NCBI GenBank assembly: GCA_963921795.1
Contig: OY997643.1
Location: forward strand, 16,551,753-16,615,752
Reading direction: 5' to 3'
DNA from: Nannobrachium achirus
Taxonomy: Eukaryota; Chordata; Actinopteri; Myctophiformes; Myctophidae
Length of the DNA stretch: 64,000 bases
Shown here: piece by piece, positions 46,923 to 58,030 of the stretch
How the letters are laid out: the number at the start of each line of letters is the position of its first letter
How positions within the stretch are numbered: the first letter of the stretch is position 1
Made by a program: the position numbers and the translations under genes
Notes under the pieces: model-generated
Told to the model about the DNA's origin: nothing
Database searches by the model: none
Seen by the model: only the letters and a program-made list of their open reading frames with translations

Positions 46923-46998
46923 GAAAATATAGCCAATCTACAAGCTCAAACTACGTTGCAGCGCGACACATTGTGAGCTTGTAGATCTTCTATTTTGG
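46923..46998. repeat. Dispersed palindrome, diverged copy
   Basis: GAAAATATAGCCAATCTAC against GTAGATCTTCTATTTT with TTGCAGCGCGACACATTG in the centre. Confidence 0.8.
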
Positions 46999-47243
46999 GC
47001 CCCCAGAACATGGACGCTGGGATTCGAGTGGTTAAGATGGTGTCAACAGGCACTGTGCACCAGGGGTATTACAGTTAAAGGACCACTTCACCCATTTTCA
47101 ACCTATATATTCATATAATAATTGGTCCTCACTAATGTTCACTACAATATGGTACAACATTTGTCTCAGAGTAAGGCTGTGGAGAATCCAGACAATGAGT
47201 GACATCATCCGTAGGCAGGTTTGGTCATTTCAAACAACATTTA

Positions 47244-47676
47244 GATAACTTTGTCTTTATTAAAGATTGCATTTTTATATAACGAACACTATTACAGCAC
47301 TATTGGGGTTCACATTGTATACTTTCATATTTGCATCTCTCCTTTTTTGAATTCATACATTAAACACTTTTCCCATCGTTTATTAAAGAGTTTTATTTTC
47401 AACTTGAAGGTTAATTTTTCCATATCCTGAATATTGTCCATGTAATGTCCATTGTTTGTAGTCTGGGCCGGGGTAATGTCCTTCCTGGTAATTGCTTTTT
47501 TCTCAGCGACCAGGAGGATCTTAGTTAAATATTTGTCCCCCGCTTGTACAGACTCCTCCATGTGACCCATGTATAATACCAGACATGAGTTAGGAATTTC
47601 ATATCCCAACACTTCACAAATAACTGAATGTATGACATCCCAGAAAGGTTGGACCTTTTTACAGCTCCAAAATATG
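47244..47676 (-). mobile_element. 5'-truncated L1-type LINE insertion (433 bp)
   Basis: Minus-strand frame ending near 47325 reads FWSCKKVQPFWDVIHSV, ITRKDITPAQ and KRWEKCLMYEF: the C-terminus of L1-type ORF2. AATAAAGAC lies near its 3' end. A 17-bp target duplication, ATTTCAAACAACATTTA, flanks it at 47227-47243 and 47677-47693. Confidence 0.88.
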
Positions 47677-47704
47677 ATTTCAAACAACATTTAATAGTTT
47701 TTTG

Positions 47705-47826
47705 TCTTTTTAAGATACGTTTTTTGGGCTTTTCTGCCTTTATTGATAGGACAGTAGACTGACAGGAAACGGGGAGAGAGTGACACGCAGCAAAGGTCGT
47801 CGGTACTCGGTAACGGGTTAGTCCCG
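47705..47826 (-). mobile_element. Fragment of a common fish SINE-like repeat
   Basis: TTCTGCCTTTATTGATAGGA, GACAGGAAACGGGGAGAGAG and ACACGCAGCAAAGG are recognisable from a widespread fish repeat as I remember it. Only part is present. Confidence 0.5.
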
Positions 47827-47866
47827 GCTTCTATTACAGCATGCTATAACTTTCCAGGAATAGTAT

Positions 47867-50124
47867 TGTAATAGAAAATAATTAATGTTCAAAAAGGATG
47901 AAGGGTTTGAAGTATTGACAAAGGTTTATTCATCAAAGAGGCAAAAAGTTGAACAGAGTATCAGCAGTACAGATCCTTTGAGGAGCAGGCCTCCTGGCCT
48001 CTCCTGTCAGCCCCTCTGGGCACAAGCCTCCCCTGTACCATTCTCATACAGTTCATATAGTCCATTCTGACAGAGATGCTATTATAAACATGTTCTTATA
48101 AGGATGTGTACTAAAGATAAAGACGACATACAAATAGTTATACAGGGTACAGATTTGCTGACAGAGTGAGAGAGCATGGATGGGGGGAGAGAACTCAGCT
48201 GTTAGATTGACAGTTGAGTTGAATTAGCATGTGCACTTTGAAGGCTGGTTGACCGTTCATTCAATGAGATTGAATGGAAGGAAAACAAGTATATACACAC
48301 ATTTGTTACTCTATAAATATTTCTACTACATTCCACACTTTTTTTTTGTGAATGAATAATCTATTCATTTACATATGACAGGAGATTTATAGAGTGCCAA
48401 ATCAATAGACATTTCAGACAATTACATGTTGAGCTATACCTTACAGAATAGTAGATCTGCTTGTTTGGGTTTGAGAGGTTTCTCTCGTTCTTAAGGGTTG
48501 TCTGAATTAAACATAGCATCACGTGGAATTGCAATAATTTAGTGCAATTCGCTACATGGAATCTTGCAACATGGAATTTAGTCCTCACGTACAAGTGTTT
48601 TCAACAGAACTACCCTTCTAAACATTTAATATATTGGTCTAGAATTTAGTAAATGTGGATCCATATTTGTTTGTACTTTGAAATTCTGTTTTCCAAAATC
48701 AAGAGCCCGCATGTCCACTCCCATCTGACTCAGTCTTTCTTGACTCCAGTCACCATGCAGAGCTGCTGACAACTCTTATGTTGAAACACCAGAATTTGGA
48801 CCATAAAAACAAATATTCTCACATTAGTGGCAAATGCCTTGTTGACTCATATTTTAGATATCAACTTTTAGCTAATATTCTGTTTAACCTGAATTTCTCA
48901 GGTGAAACCTTTTACAACAATTATGCTCTTATTCATGACAGAGATAAAAGGAACAAGTCCCATGACGTCTTACATCTGCTGCGTAACTCCGTCTGACGTC
49001 AGAAGGCAAATCTATAGGACTTGTTAGATGCCTAATAATTTTGTCTAAAAGAGAACTTAATTGTGGTCCTATTTTTTACATGTTATTCCTATATAAATTA
49101 CTCAGCTTAATATCAAACATATAGTTGTTGTAGTCTTCATGGCTCTTCTCTCCGTCTTCATTTAGCTTATGGCATGTGGCGGCTAATGTCTCTGTGTCAG
49201 CGATCTCCACTGGGCTGGTGGGGTCCAGTTCAGTGGCTCTCTGACGTGCCAGCATGTGTCTCTGTGGCTTGTTCTCCTGCTGTGGCAAAAGTCTGTTGTT
49301 GTTCGACGTGGTGTCGATTCCGTCACCTCTGCTGTCAATCTGTGTGATTTGGTGGTAGGCTTACTTTCCTTGTTAGTGAACAGCAAGCTTCCCTCTGTCC
49401 ATGATGTTGGAGCTGTCTTCACAGAATAGATCGATCCGCGAGGTTCCATTCTTGTAGATTTGATGAAAGTCAGTTCTTCTTGAATTTGCATAGCTTGCTT
49501 CTGAAGTGGTGTCCTCTTTGTCCTTCATGGTGGTTGACCTGCTTTAGGTCTGCTTTCCAAAAATCTCCTTTCCAAAAAAATTCCTTCATCCCCAGGTTCT
49601 TTTGAGCAAGTATCCATCTATGGTGAAAGATGAAATATTGCTCCTGGCTGGCTCGCCAATTGTAATAGAAAATAATTAATGTTCAAAAAGGATGAAGGGT
49701 TTGAAGTATTGACAAAGGTTTATTCATCAAAGAGGCAAAAAGTTGAACAGAGTATCAGCAGTACAGATCCTTTGAGGAGCAGGCCTCCTGGCCTCTCCTG
49801 TCAGCCACTCTGGGCACAAGCCTCCCCTGTACCATTCTCATACAGTTCATATAGTCCATTCTGACAGAGATGCTATTATAAACATGTTCTTATAAGGATG
49901 TGTACTAAAGATAAAGACAACATACAAATAGTTATACAGGGTACAGATTTGCTGACAGAGTGAGAGAGCATGGATGGGGGGAGAGAACTCAGCTGTTAGA
50001 TTGACAGTTGAGTTGAATTAGCATGTGCACTTTGAAGGCTGGTTGACCGTTCATTCAATGAGATTGAATGGAAGGAAAACAAGTATATACACACATTTGT
50101 TACTCTATAAATATTTCTACTACA
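47867..50124 (-). mobile_element. Reduced LTR retrotransposon (2258 bp)
   Basis: LTRs of 464 bp (47867-48330, 49661-50124), about two differences between them, TGTAAT...CTACTACA, flanked by GTAT (47863-47866, 50125-50128). The primer-site-like TTGGCGAGCCAGCCAGG abuts the right-hand LTR on the minus strand and a purine-rich tract abuts the left-hand one, so it reads leftwards. The interior is only 1.33 kb with no pol-like sequence: a reduced, non-autonomous copy. LTR similarity implies a recent insertion. Confidence 0.88.
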
Positions 50125-50149
50125 GTATTTCCAAAGCATTTCCACAGTA

Positions 50150-50447
50150 TTTTGTACCTGACAAAATACTTTGAAAACGTTAAGGACGTCCACAATTACA
50201 ACACCAGAGGCAGCGCCACAGATCACGTTCAACCCATGAGTCAAATCAAACAAAGTGTCAAACTCTTTCTCCTGCTATACCACCAAAATGTGGAACGCCT
50301 TATTGAAGGCCTTAAAGGAGTGTAAATCCCTAACATCCTTTAAAATCGCCCTGAAAAGCCACTTACAGGCGGCAGCCGCTCGTAACTGGTAAAAACAAAC
50401 CTAGCCCAGACTTACCCTCCCCCTGACCCTTCTATTGTAAATATCTA

Positions 50448-50517
<70 letters not shown>

Positions 50518-50677
50518 GTTCTATCCGTCTGTCATTCAATGTTATATGAGATACTTTAATGGTTTCCTGTGCAAATAAGCCAAGTGCTTACTAGGATCTC
50601 CTTTTAGTTGACCTTGTACCAGTGAACTGTACCGTCATGAAACTGTACCTTTTTATATGCAAACTACTAATAGAGTC

Positions 50678-50711
<34 letters not shown>
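50150..50711 (+). mobile_element. LINE 3' fragment with (AATC)n tail
   Basis: Starts within the end of a LINE-type ORF2: HNYNTRGSA, then in another frame a region of the KMWNALLKALKECKSL type, ending SHLQAAAARNW and a stop. A (TA)n run (50450-50517), the shared 3' UTR segment and (AATC)n (50685-50711) follow. The frame changes indicate an old copy. Its tail lies 20 bp from the end of receptor 3. Confidence 0.8.
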
Positions 50712-50712
<1 letters not shown>

Positions 50713-50730
50713 GAAAGCAGACATTTTGAA

Positions 50731-51513
50731 CTACCCGTTTAATGTAGTGTGTGGATTGGGTCTGGCTGTACATAGGAGATACCTCTTCAGGTGCACCCTG
50801 AACGTCTTGTCTCGCAGCCCGTACAGAAAGGGACTGACGGACCTGGGCAGGACCTGAATGATAACGTAGCTAACAAAGTGCGGGGCGCCCGCCGGCAGCA
50901 CGCTCACGAGCACTCTCACCAACATGGGCCGCACGTAGGTGGCCATGCACAGCAGCACGTGAAACCCGTGCAGGAGTATCGTGTTCCTGGCCTTCTTCGA
51001 GTTGGCGCTGGCTGTCTTGGCGGCGAACACTATCCTGAAGTAGGAATAGAACAACGTGATCCAGACCAAGGTCAGGAAGATGGCGTGGGACGCGTCTCTC
51101 TTGGCCAGGCTGTAGGAGCCGCGGAAGACGTTGTCCCGGTAACAGTAGATCCTGGAGCGGAAGAACGCCACGGGTTCCGTGGCCAGGACGAGGAAGAGGT
51201 CGGGCAGGACGGAGAGCATGCTCATGGACCACAGCAGGCCGAGCGCGGCGTGCGTCCTCCGCACGGTGCAGATCCGGGCGTGGCGCAGGGGGAAGCAGAC
51301 GGCCACGTAGCACTCCAGCGCCATGAGGGCCACGTTGAGCGGCGTGTTCTGCGTGGTGAAGACGCCCAGCAGTACCAGGACGCAGCACAGCGACACGTTG
51401 ATGGTTCCCACGGTCTGGAAGGTCATGGCGATGGCCACGCTCACCGTCAGCTGGATCATGTCGTTGACCACCAGGTGGACGAAGAGGATGTAGCGAGGGT
51501 TCAGCTTGAAGGT
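50731..51513 (-). CDS. or131-2-like: Odorant receptor 131-2-like, third gene, exon 2 (TM2 to C-terminus)
   Basis: 260 codons joined in phase 0 to exon 1 at 58031-58174, giving 308 aa. The exon starts ACC TTC AAG CTG after TCCTCAG, reading TFKLNPRYILFVHLVVND. Family marks: SLCCVLV Cys at TM3, ECYVAVC at its end, PDLFLVLATEP in TM4/ECL2, RIYCYRD with the ECL2 Cys, FYSYFRIVFAA in TM5, KKARNTILLHGF into TM6, SPFLYGLRDKTF closing TM7. It is clearly more distant from the other two receptors than they are from each other, and strikingly GC-rich compared with the AT-rich surroundings; that also explains the long antisense frame at 50791-51531, which is not a gene. A MITE ends about 14 nt upstream of the acceptor. 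Confidence 0.92.
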   Translation of the reverse strand, partial: TFKLNPRYILFVHLVVNDMIQLTVSVAIAMTFQTVGTINVSLCCVLVLLGVFTTQNTPLNVALMALECYVAVCFPLRHARICTVRRTHAALGLLWSMSMLSVLPDLFLVLATEPVAFFRSRIYCYRDNVFRGSYSLAKRDASHAIFLTLVWITLFYSYFRIVFAAKTASANSKKARNTILLHGFHVLLCMATYVRPMLVRVLVSVLPAGAPHFVSYVIIQVLPRSVSPFLYGLRDKTFRVHLKRYLLCTARPNPHTTLNG

Positions 51514-51528
51514 CTGAGGAGAATGCAA

Positions 51529-52069
51529 TAGACCTTATTCACACAGCGGCCATCTTGGATCACATGACCACATGGGGTGGCAGCCTGCATTACAAACCTT
51601 TGTAAACAATGGAGCAATGGTCCCAAAATATGAGTTCTGTTCAACCAATTTCTTTAGACCAAATCGACAAATGGGCTGATGAAAACATCAACATCCCCAA
51701 AAGGATTAAATAGAAGGGTACATCCACAATACAATATTCATTGTAGTTAGGTTGCAATGTTACTCGCACAAAGACTTTTGCTGCAGTATCTGTGCAGACT
51801 AGTGCTTGCTCTGCCATCATATTAACTTACTGCATCGTGATTTTTACAGTGGATGTAATCAATCCAGTTACTGTAGCCCTTATATTGAATCCTTTTGGGG
51901 ATGCTGATGTTGTCATCTGTCCATTTGTCAATTTGGTCAGAAGAAATTGGTTGAACAGAACTCATATTTTGGGACCATCGCTCCATTGTTTATAATGGTT
52001 TGTATTGCAGGTTGCCACCCCATGTGCCCATGTGATCCAAGATGGCCACGGTGTGAATACGTTCTATAG
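51529..52069. mobile_element. MITE with GCGGCCATCTTGGATCACATG ends abutting receptor 3 exon 2
   Basis: Arms of about 130 bp: TATTCACACAGCGGCCATC and GGATCACATGACC on the left return inverted at 51930-52069, with AATGGAGC and AGAAATTGGTTGAACAGAAC further in. Edges good to a few bases; the duplication is unclear. Confidence 0.8.
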
Positions 52070-53106
52070 AGCAGGGGTCAGTAGCTCCATTCGGAACCTC
52101 TCCCTCTGCTCAGCTCCGAGATGAGGTTCCTCATTCTTGCCATCCACAATCGGTCCGTGGCGGGGAAGCGCCGCCGTTCGCGAACACTTTTGACCTTTTG
52201 TGAACATCCTATCCAAAAAGAACGGTCCCGTGCAGGCAGTGGTGTGTTCTAGAATTCTTTTGAGGGCATATTATAATCTACGATCCGCGTCCATTCCTGT
52301 GGCCAGCGCATACACCAGTGCAGAATGCCTATTAGGCCAGTCAATCTAAGCTAAAAAAGGGCCTGACTCAAAAGAAATTGCAATAGTAATGGTTCAAGGT
52401 TTTTTATGATCCTTAGGGTCATCCTAAAAAAAATATTAAAAGTTGTGAATTATATATTTAGCGGATCAAGGTGAATTCAGGGGGTTCAAGTTTGGGTCCA
52501 TTCACTTACTATACAGGAAAAAAGACACCCCCAAAAAATCTTCTTTAACTCTTTTACTGCCACAGAATTGAACAAAAAGCTCAATCCACTGCCAGCTAAA
52601 TTGAGAATTGTCGCTCATCTTTGAAGGCCTACTGGAGAAATTTGGTTTCGACTATAAAGACAACAATTATATGGCAACGAAGAATAGAATGTCTACTTTG
52701 CAACAGAAAAAGATTTCGAGTTTTTATCTTGTTCTGTTCATTAGCTAGAAGCTGCAGAATGTGGCCTAAAAACAGCTCTTTGAGAACATAAAGCTGAGAA
52801 AAATGCATTTTTGTGAAGAATACATTTTCAGGCAGAAATCTCTCTTTAGCCTTTTATTGTTGGCTTCAGTAACATCACACCTATGATCAGTGGTTGTTTA
52901 CAAACAAATTCAAAAAAATAAAAACAAGAAAAAGTGTCTTTTTACACACTTTTAGTGTGTAAGAGAAGTAAGAGCAGTAGTAAGAGCAGTGCAGAACATT
53001 GACACAGTGACATGAGCTTCAGCCTGAATCCTGCTTCAGCTTTCAGGGTTCTCTTTATCTCACTGTGACACTACTGTGACACTACATGTCTACAGTACAG
53101 AGTGTA

Positions 53107-53158
53107 TATGTGTGTGTGTGCGTGTGTGCGTGCGTGCGTGCGTGCGTGCGTGTGTGTC
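53107..53158. repeat. (GT)n/(GCGT)n microsatellite
   Basis: TG repeat grading into GCGT repeat. Confidence 0.9.
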
Positions 53159-53444
53159 ATTCAGCCTGCACAGGGCCTGGGGCTCCATTCTGTTTCACTC
53201 CAGCCAGGCTCCTCCGGAAGGGCTCCACCGGGTCTGCTGAACTCGTACACGAGCCCATGGTCGATCTGTAAATTATACAAATACATAATTACTATAAAAT
53301 ACATGAAAAATAGTACACCTTCAAGCTCACAACGCGTCACAGCAGAATGCGTGGAGGTTGGGGGCCTACTATTTTCATCAAAAGGCCGTTTTAGAAATGT
53401 CAACCCCTGCCTCTCTAACATTCTATGCACTTCCTGCTTACCAC

Positions 53445-53448
<4 letters not shown>

Positions 53449-53517
<69 letters not shown>
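53449..53517. repeat. (AT)n microsatellite
   Basis: About 34 uninterrupted AT units; frames of poly-IY are artefacts. Confidence 0.97.
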
Positions 53518-53520
<3 letters not shown>

Positions 53521-54067
53521 ATTATGTAAAAACAGCATTCATGGTCTGGAGAGGGCACTTTTTACAGATGGATAAAAGGGCAGGGGCTCAAGCCCCCTTT
53601 GATGTCTATGTGAGCATGTGCATGGTGCTAAGTCTGATTTACAGAAAAAAGTTTGTTTTTCCACGATGTGGAAATGAAGAAGTAGGCTCATCATCATCGT
53701 CGACTCATCATCTAAAATCATAGCCAGGAAAATATCAAATAGTTTATATCTAAACAAATCAATTTACAATTTTGACATTTAGCAAATGACTTACAATAAG
53801 TTCATATATAACATAAAATGCAGTTATAGTAAATAGTTACCATGCATTTACTGTCACAGTGAAATTCCCTTTATACCCTGTATACCTATATAAAATGTTA
53901 CAATGCAACATAGCTCTGTTTACACAAAGCTGTACTCCCTCCAACTGTATATATGTTCCCCATTTTCAACAGTTTTTATTTGTAACACTTGCTTTGGCAA
54001 TGTAAACGTATGTTTTCTCATGCCAATAAAGCTCCTTTGAATTGAACTGAAAAGCTACATCATCAGC

Positions 54068-54070
54068 TAC

Positions 54071-54103
<33 letters not shown>

Positions 54104-54104
54104 C
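54068..54104. repeat. (GAT)n microsatellite
   Basis: Eleven or so GAT units, followed by TC-rich DNA. Confidence 0.9.
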
Positions 54105-54593
54105 GATAAAAAGAAACCTCTCCCTCTCTCTCACACACATCGTACGCACGCACACACAAACTAAGCCAATAAATCCTAAATTCCCATCAAATAATCCTAG
54201 TAGGCTGTGCAGTGCACGTACACTACACGCGGTACGTGCACGCGCGTGATAGGAACTCCACGTGTGTCCTGAGTAGCGACAAAAACAAACCAAGCACGTG
54301 GATCCTAACTGCTTGGATCAAGTTACTGATCCGGTCCGGATACGGAAACATTTCTTGCATGTATGTGTACGTGTAAATAGCCGGATGCAGTAGGCGGGCT
54401 CTAGACCGGATCCCAATGTCGGAGTGGCAACACGTCGCAATGGAAAACCGTTACCCTATCTCACTGATCACTGACCATCCCCCCATCCCAGGCTTCCAGT
54501 TCCACACGGATGCTCTGTTATCACACAGTATACAACTATATACAGTATACAACTATACAATACATACATGCACTGGATTGGAAGTCTTACTTT

Positions 54594-54850
54594 GGACAGT
54601 AGAATCGTGGCCTCTGTTCTCCGAGGGGTCTCTACGCGGAAGCCATTCTTCATTGGCCAAATCGCCCAGTTCGTCTGTCTCTTCGCGGCGGTGGCGGCGG
54701 TACATGGGTCTCTGCTGCTGCGGCGATGTGAGCCCCCGGGCGGGGGGATCCATCCTACACGGGGGTCGAGCTCCGTCGGGATCGGTTTCCACAATATCAC
54801 GAGGCTCTTGATCCACTTCTGGACCCCGGTTCTTCGCGACTGGCACCATC
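54594..54850 (-). other. CpG-rich segment, possible coding exon on the minus strand
   Basis: From ATG at 54850, 85 codons reading MVPVAKNRGPEVDQEP, a middle with PMYRRHRREETDELGD, and HDSTVQ, then A|GTAAGA, a good donor match at 54593-54594. Rich in CpG, unlike its surroundings. A partly overlapping frame upstream (54797-55132) is acidic (DDDHDDDDDEEE). No family recognised; it could equally be transposon sequence. Confidence 0.2.
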
Positions 54851-55301
54851 TTCAATCTTTTTATCTTCAATACCAACGGCTACAGTGATCTTTTTCTCTT
54901 CTTCATCATCATCATCATCATGATCATCATCACGACCACCACCACCATTCGTGGGCGCTGCCTGGTCCTGAGTCACCAACGCGGGTAGGTTTGTAATCCT
55001 AATTCTAACAAAGTTTGTTTCTATCCGTGGATCTGCTCTGCTGCTGGCTGCTGCTCCGGCCAGGGGGGGAGGGTCGCACTTCGGCGGAATGATACCAGCA
55101 AGTTGAGGCTGAGTTGGCCTAATACATCTCAATATTCTAGTACTGCTAAATACTACTACCTACTACAATTACTATACTACTAATACTATAAAACAACTGA
55201 TTTCCGACAAAATGATCGCTTTTACCAACGTTTCTCTCTCTCTTTCTCTACTAACAGCCCGATGCATAAAACAATAGTCCCTCAAGGCTGCTAGCAGCTA
55301 G

Positions 55302-55476
55302 CAGTGGCGTCAGTTCAGAACAAGCTAAGGTATGGCAACATGACTGGTGTCTGGTGAAGACACCAGTCATGTTGCCATACCTTAGCAACAGGCACGATGA
55401 AAAGTACATTTTTATTATTTCCCCCTGTCAAGGTATGGCAGCTGCATACCCCTGCCATACCCAATTGACGCCCCTG
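55302..55476. mobile_element. hAT-like MITE, CAGTGGCGTCAG family (175 bp)
   Basis: Starts CAGTGGCGTCAGTTCAG and ends CAATTGACGCCCCTG, with a perfect 8-bp duplication GCAGCTAG (55294-55301, 55477-55484). Short form of the 22476-22985 element, with an internal hairpin of GACACCAGTCATGTTGCC. Confidence 0.92.
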
Positions 55477-55727
55477 GCAGCTAGGCTGGTGCAGAGTCGC
55501 TCTGGGCAGGCGGAGCCAGGACAGTCTGTTTACTTTTTTTTTTATGAAAGGTTTCCGGCTGTCCTCAAAACGAGACCGACGACCAATTATGCATTCAAAA
55601 GTTGCGCAAGGACGTCTTTTATCATAATCCATAAAAAACATCAAACGAACGAACGCCCGTATTGGCCCTACTCGACCTCAAGAATTGGGGCGAACAGGAA
55701 CGTTCAAAGCAGTATAAGAGTTAAGTA

Positions 55728-55985
55728 GCATGTGAGGGGTCTAACTAGGGGTTTTTCATGATTCTGAATCCATTGCAAGCATTTGTTTTGCACGAAAAAC
55801 ATCCCTCGAGCTAAAAACGGACATCACAAAACTATGGTTTAGTGATGAGTCATCACTTTTCTGGGGTCAGCTCCATTTTGTGGTGTCCGTTTTTAACCTG
55901 ACGAATGTTTTTTGTGCAAAACAAATACTTGCAATGGATTCAGAATCATGAAAAACCACTAGTTAGACCCCTTTTACATGCTACT
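55728..55985. repeat. Inverted repeat, arms ~120 bp
   Basis: GTTTTTCATGATTCTGAATC, GCAAAACAAATGC-like and AAAACGGACA(T/C)CACAAA words return inverted about a centre near 55858 (GTGATGAGTCATCAC). It adjoins the right arm of the 4.2-kb structure. Confidence 0.8.
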
Positions 55986-56364
55986 TAAAGAAGATTTTTT
56001 GGGGGGGTCTTTTTTCTGTATAGTAGCCTAAGTGAATGGACCCAAACTTGAACCCCCTGAATTGACCTTGATCCACTAAATATATAATTCACAACTTTTA
56101 ATATGTTATTTGGATGACCCTAAGGACCATAAAAAACCTTGAAACATTACTATTATTGCAATTTCTTTTGGGTCAAACCTTAGATTGACTAGCCTATATC
56201 AGATACGCTACTTTGACAAGAGTGAGGAACCTCATCTCGGAGCTGCATAGCGGAGGGAGAGGTTCTGAAAGGAGCTGAAGGGTCACGGGTCAGCTACCTT
56301 ATTTAAATAAAGTGCCATGTTTTTATTTTCTAGATAGTCAGTGTGCCATGTCAACATCCATTTT

Positions 56365-57050
56365 AATGACACCCCATTGCCAGGACATTGTTATAACATT
56401 CATTAGAGCAATAACCCTGACTCCCTCCCCAGTCAAAGTTCAGAATTTTAATGAATGTAGAATATATGTGCTGGATGTAATTTGCTGCAAGGCCCAGCAA
56501 TGCTTTTTGGCAAAAAAAAATATATATATATATTTTTTAAATGTTATAATTAGTTTTCCTGTTCTTTTTTCACATTAACATCACCATGAAATCATATTGT
56601 TTAGTATTACAATGATTATTGTAATACTATGATTATTATTATTATGAATACCCCCCACAAAGAGGCTGACATTCACACAACTTCAAGATCTCTGGAGTCT
56701 AGATGAACAACATCTCACTTTTTCACTGAAGCTATTCCTCACAAAAACATAAGTAAATTGCCGGTAATATTTTTGTGGGGTGATCATTAGAATGTCTAGA
56801 ACATGTACATAATGTTATTATTGTGAAAAATATCCCCAAAATGCAAATTAGAGCATGACTTATGATTATTCTTTTTTTGGCAAGTAGAAATTAATTCGGG
56901 TCTTGCAGGGATAATGACACCCCATTGCCAGGACATTGTTATAACGTTCATTAGACTCAGAGCAATAACCCCGACTCCCTCCCCAGTCAACGTTCAGATT
57001 TTTTATGAATGTAGAATATTATGTGCAGGATGTAATTTGCTGCAAATTAG
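56365..57050. repeat. Direct repeat pair, ~125 bp each
   Basis: 56368-56490 and 56914-57040 both read GACACCCCATTGCCAGGACA, CTCCCTCCCCAGTCAA and GATGTAATTTGCTGCAA; about 545 bp apart, a few per cent diverged. Confidence 0.85.
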
Positions 57051-57059
57051 GTGACTTAA

Positions 57060-58020
57060 TTTAATTGACCATGTTTAAAACTATATTTGATATTAAAATA
57101 AAAAATCCTCTCTCTCACACTTCTAGTGTGCCAGCTGTGTTCACCCTCCCCTGTGCCAATGTTGGCACCGTGCCCAAGGTTGCCTCGATGCCTACCCCTG
57201 CAATAGAGATTTCCAAAAACAATTATATTTACAGTATATTTATAATGCCTTCCAGGATCCATAAAACATTTGTTTCTGTGAAAAATGTATATAATTGAAA
57301 ACTGCAAAAACAAAGGGTAGGCCTATTTATTAAATACAGAATATCATATAATTAAATATTCTTCTTTTTTTTCTCACAGAATCAAATGTTTCTGTACTGC
57401 ATACATAATGCCGATTGCACTAAAACGTACAGTGTAATGTGTACCAGCTTGTTGGACTATAATGTCTTGACTGCCTCTGTCGTTTTGCATTGCCAATGTA
57501 TGGTAGGCTACTGTGCATACATTGGCATCCTGCTCCACTCCACAGAAAATGTCTAGTGTATGACATACAGTACAGTACATTTTTCATAAATGAATGTCCC
57601 TCTTTGTCATAATCAGTGTAAAAGTAGCAAAAATAGACAATATTGTACCGTTGTTTCCTGTTGAGCTTGGCACATTTCCTGGGGCAAGCTGCCCAGATCA
57701 CACATGTCACACTTATCTTCTTATTTTTTCACTCTCAAAAAGCACCTGCAATGCAGTGCATTTGAAACTACATTGCAGTGCACATCATGGGGTGATCACT
57801 GCTTGCCTCCTGTGAATTGTTTTATATATAAAAACAATATTGTCTATTTGTCAAATTATGACTGTGGAGAACGTTAAGAATAGCCTAACCTAAAAAACGT
57901 TCTACCGAATGGGTTCCCAGATTGATTGTGTACAAGTTACCAGTAGCCCCATTAAAAGAATGCTACTTGTGATACAAGGAAATACAATAAATACAAATAA
58001 AAATCATATCATATTCAGCA
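57060..58020. other. Receptor 3 intron, no feature recognised
   Basis: AT-rich, with only short frames and no clear repeat family. Confidence 0.5.
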
Positions 58021-58030
58021 GGATTCAGAC

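Larger units (their letters stand above)
52075..56295. mobile_element. 4.2-kb inverted-repeat structure in receptor 3 intron
   Basis: Left arm 52075-52550 and right arm 55985-56295 match inverted: GAGATGAGGTTCCTCA, AAAAGAAATTGCAATA, TTTTTTATG(A/G)TCC, AGGGGGTTCAAGTTTGGG and AAAAAATCTTCTTTAA. The left arm has about 190 bp extra. It may be one large DNA element or two inverted MITE copies. The interior has microsatellites, a CpG-rich segment and a nested hAT-like element; no transposase recognised. Confidence 0.6.

Noticed and set aside
50791-51531. 246-codon plus-strand frame
   Set aside because: Antisense shadow of GC-rich receptor 3 exon 2; no independent motif.
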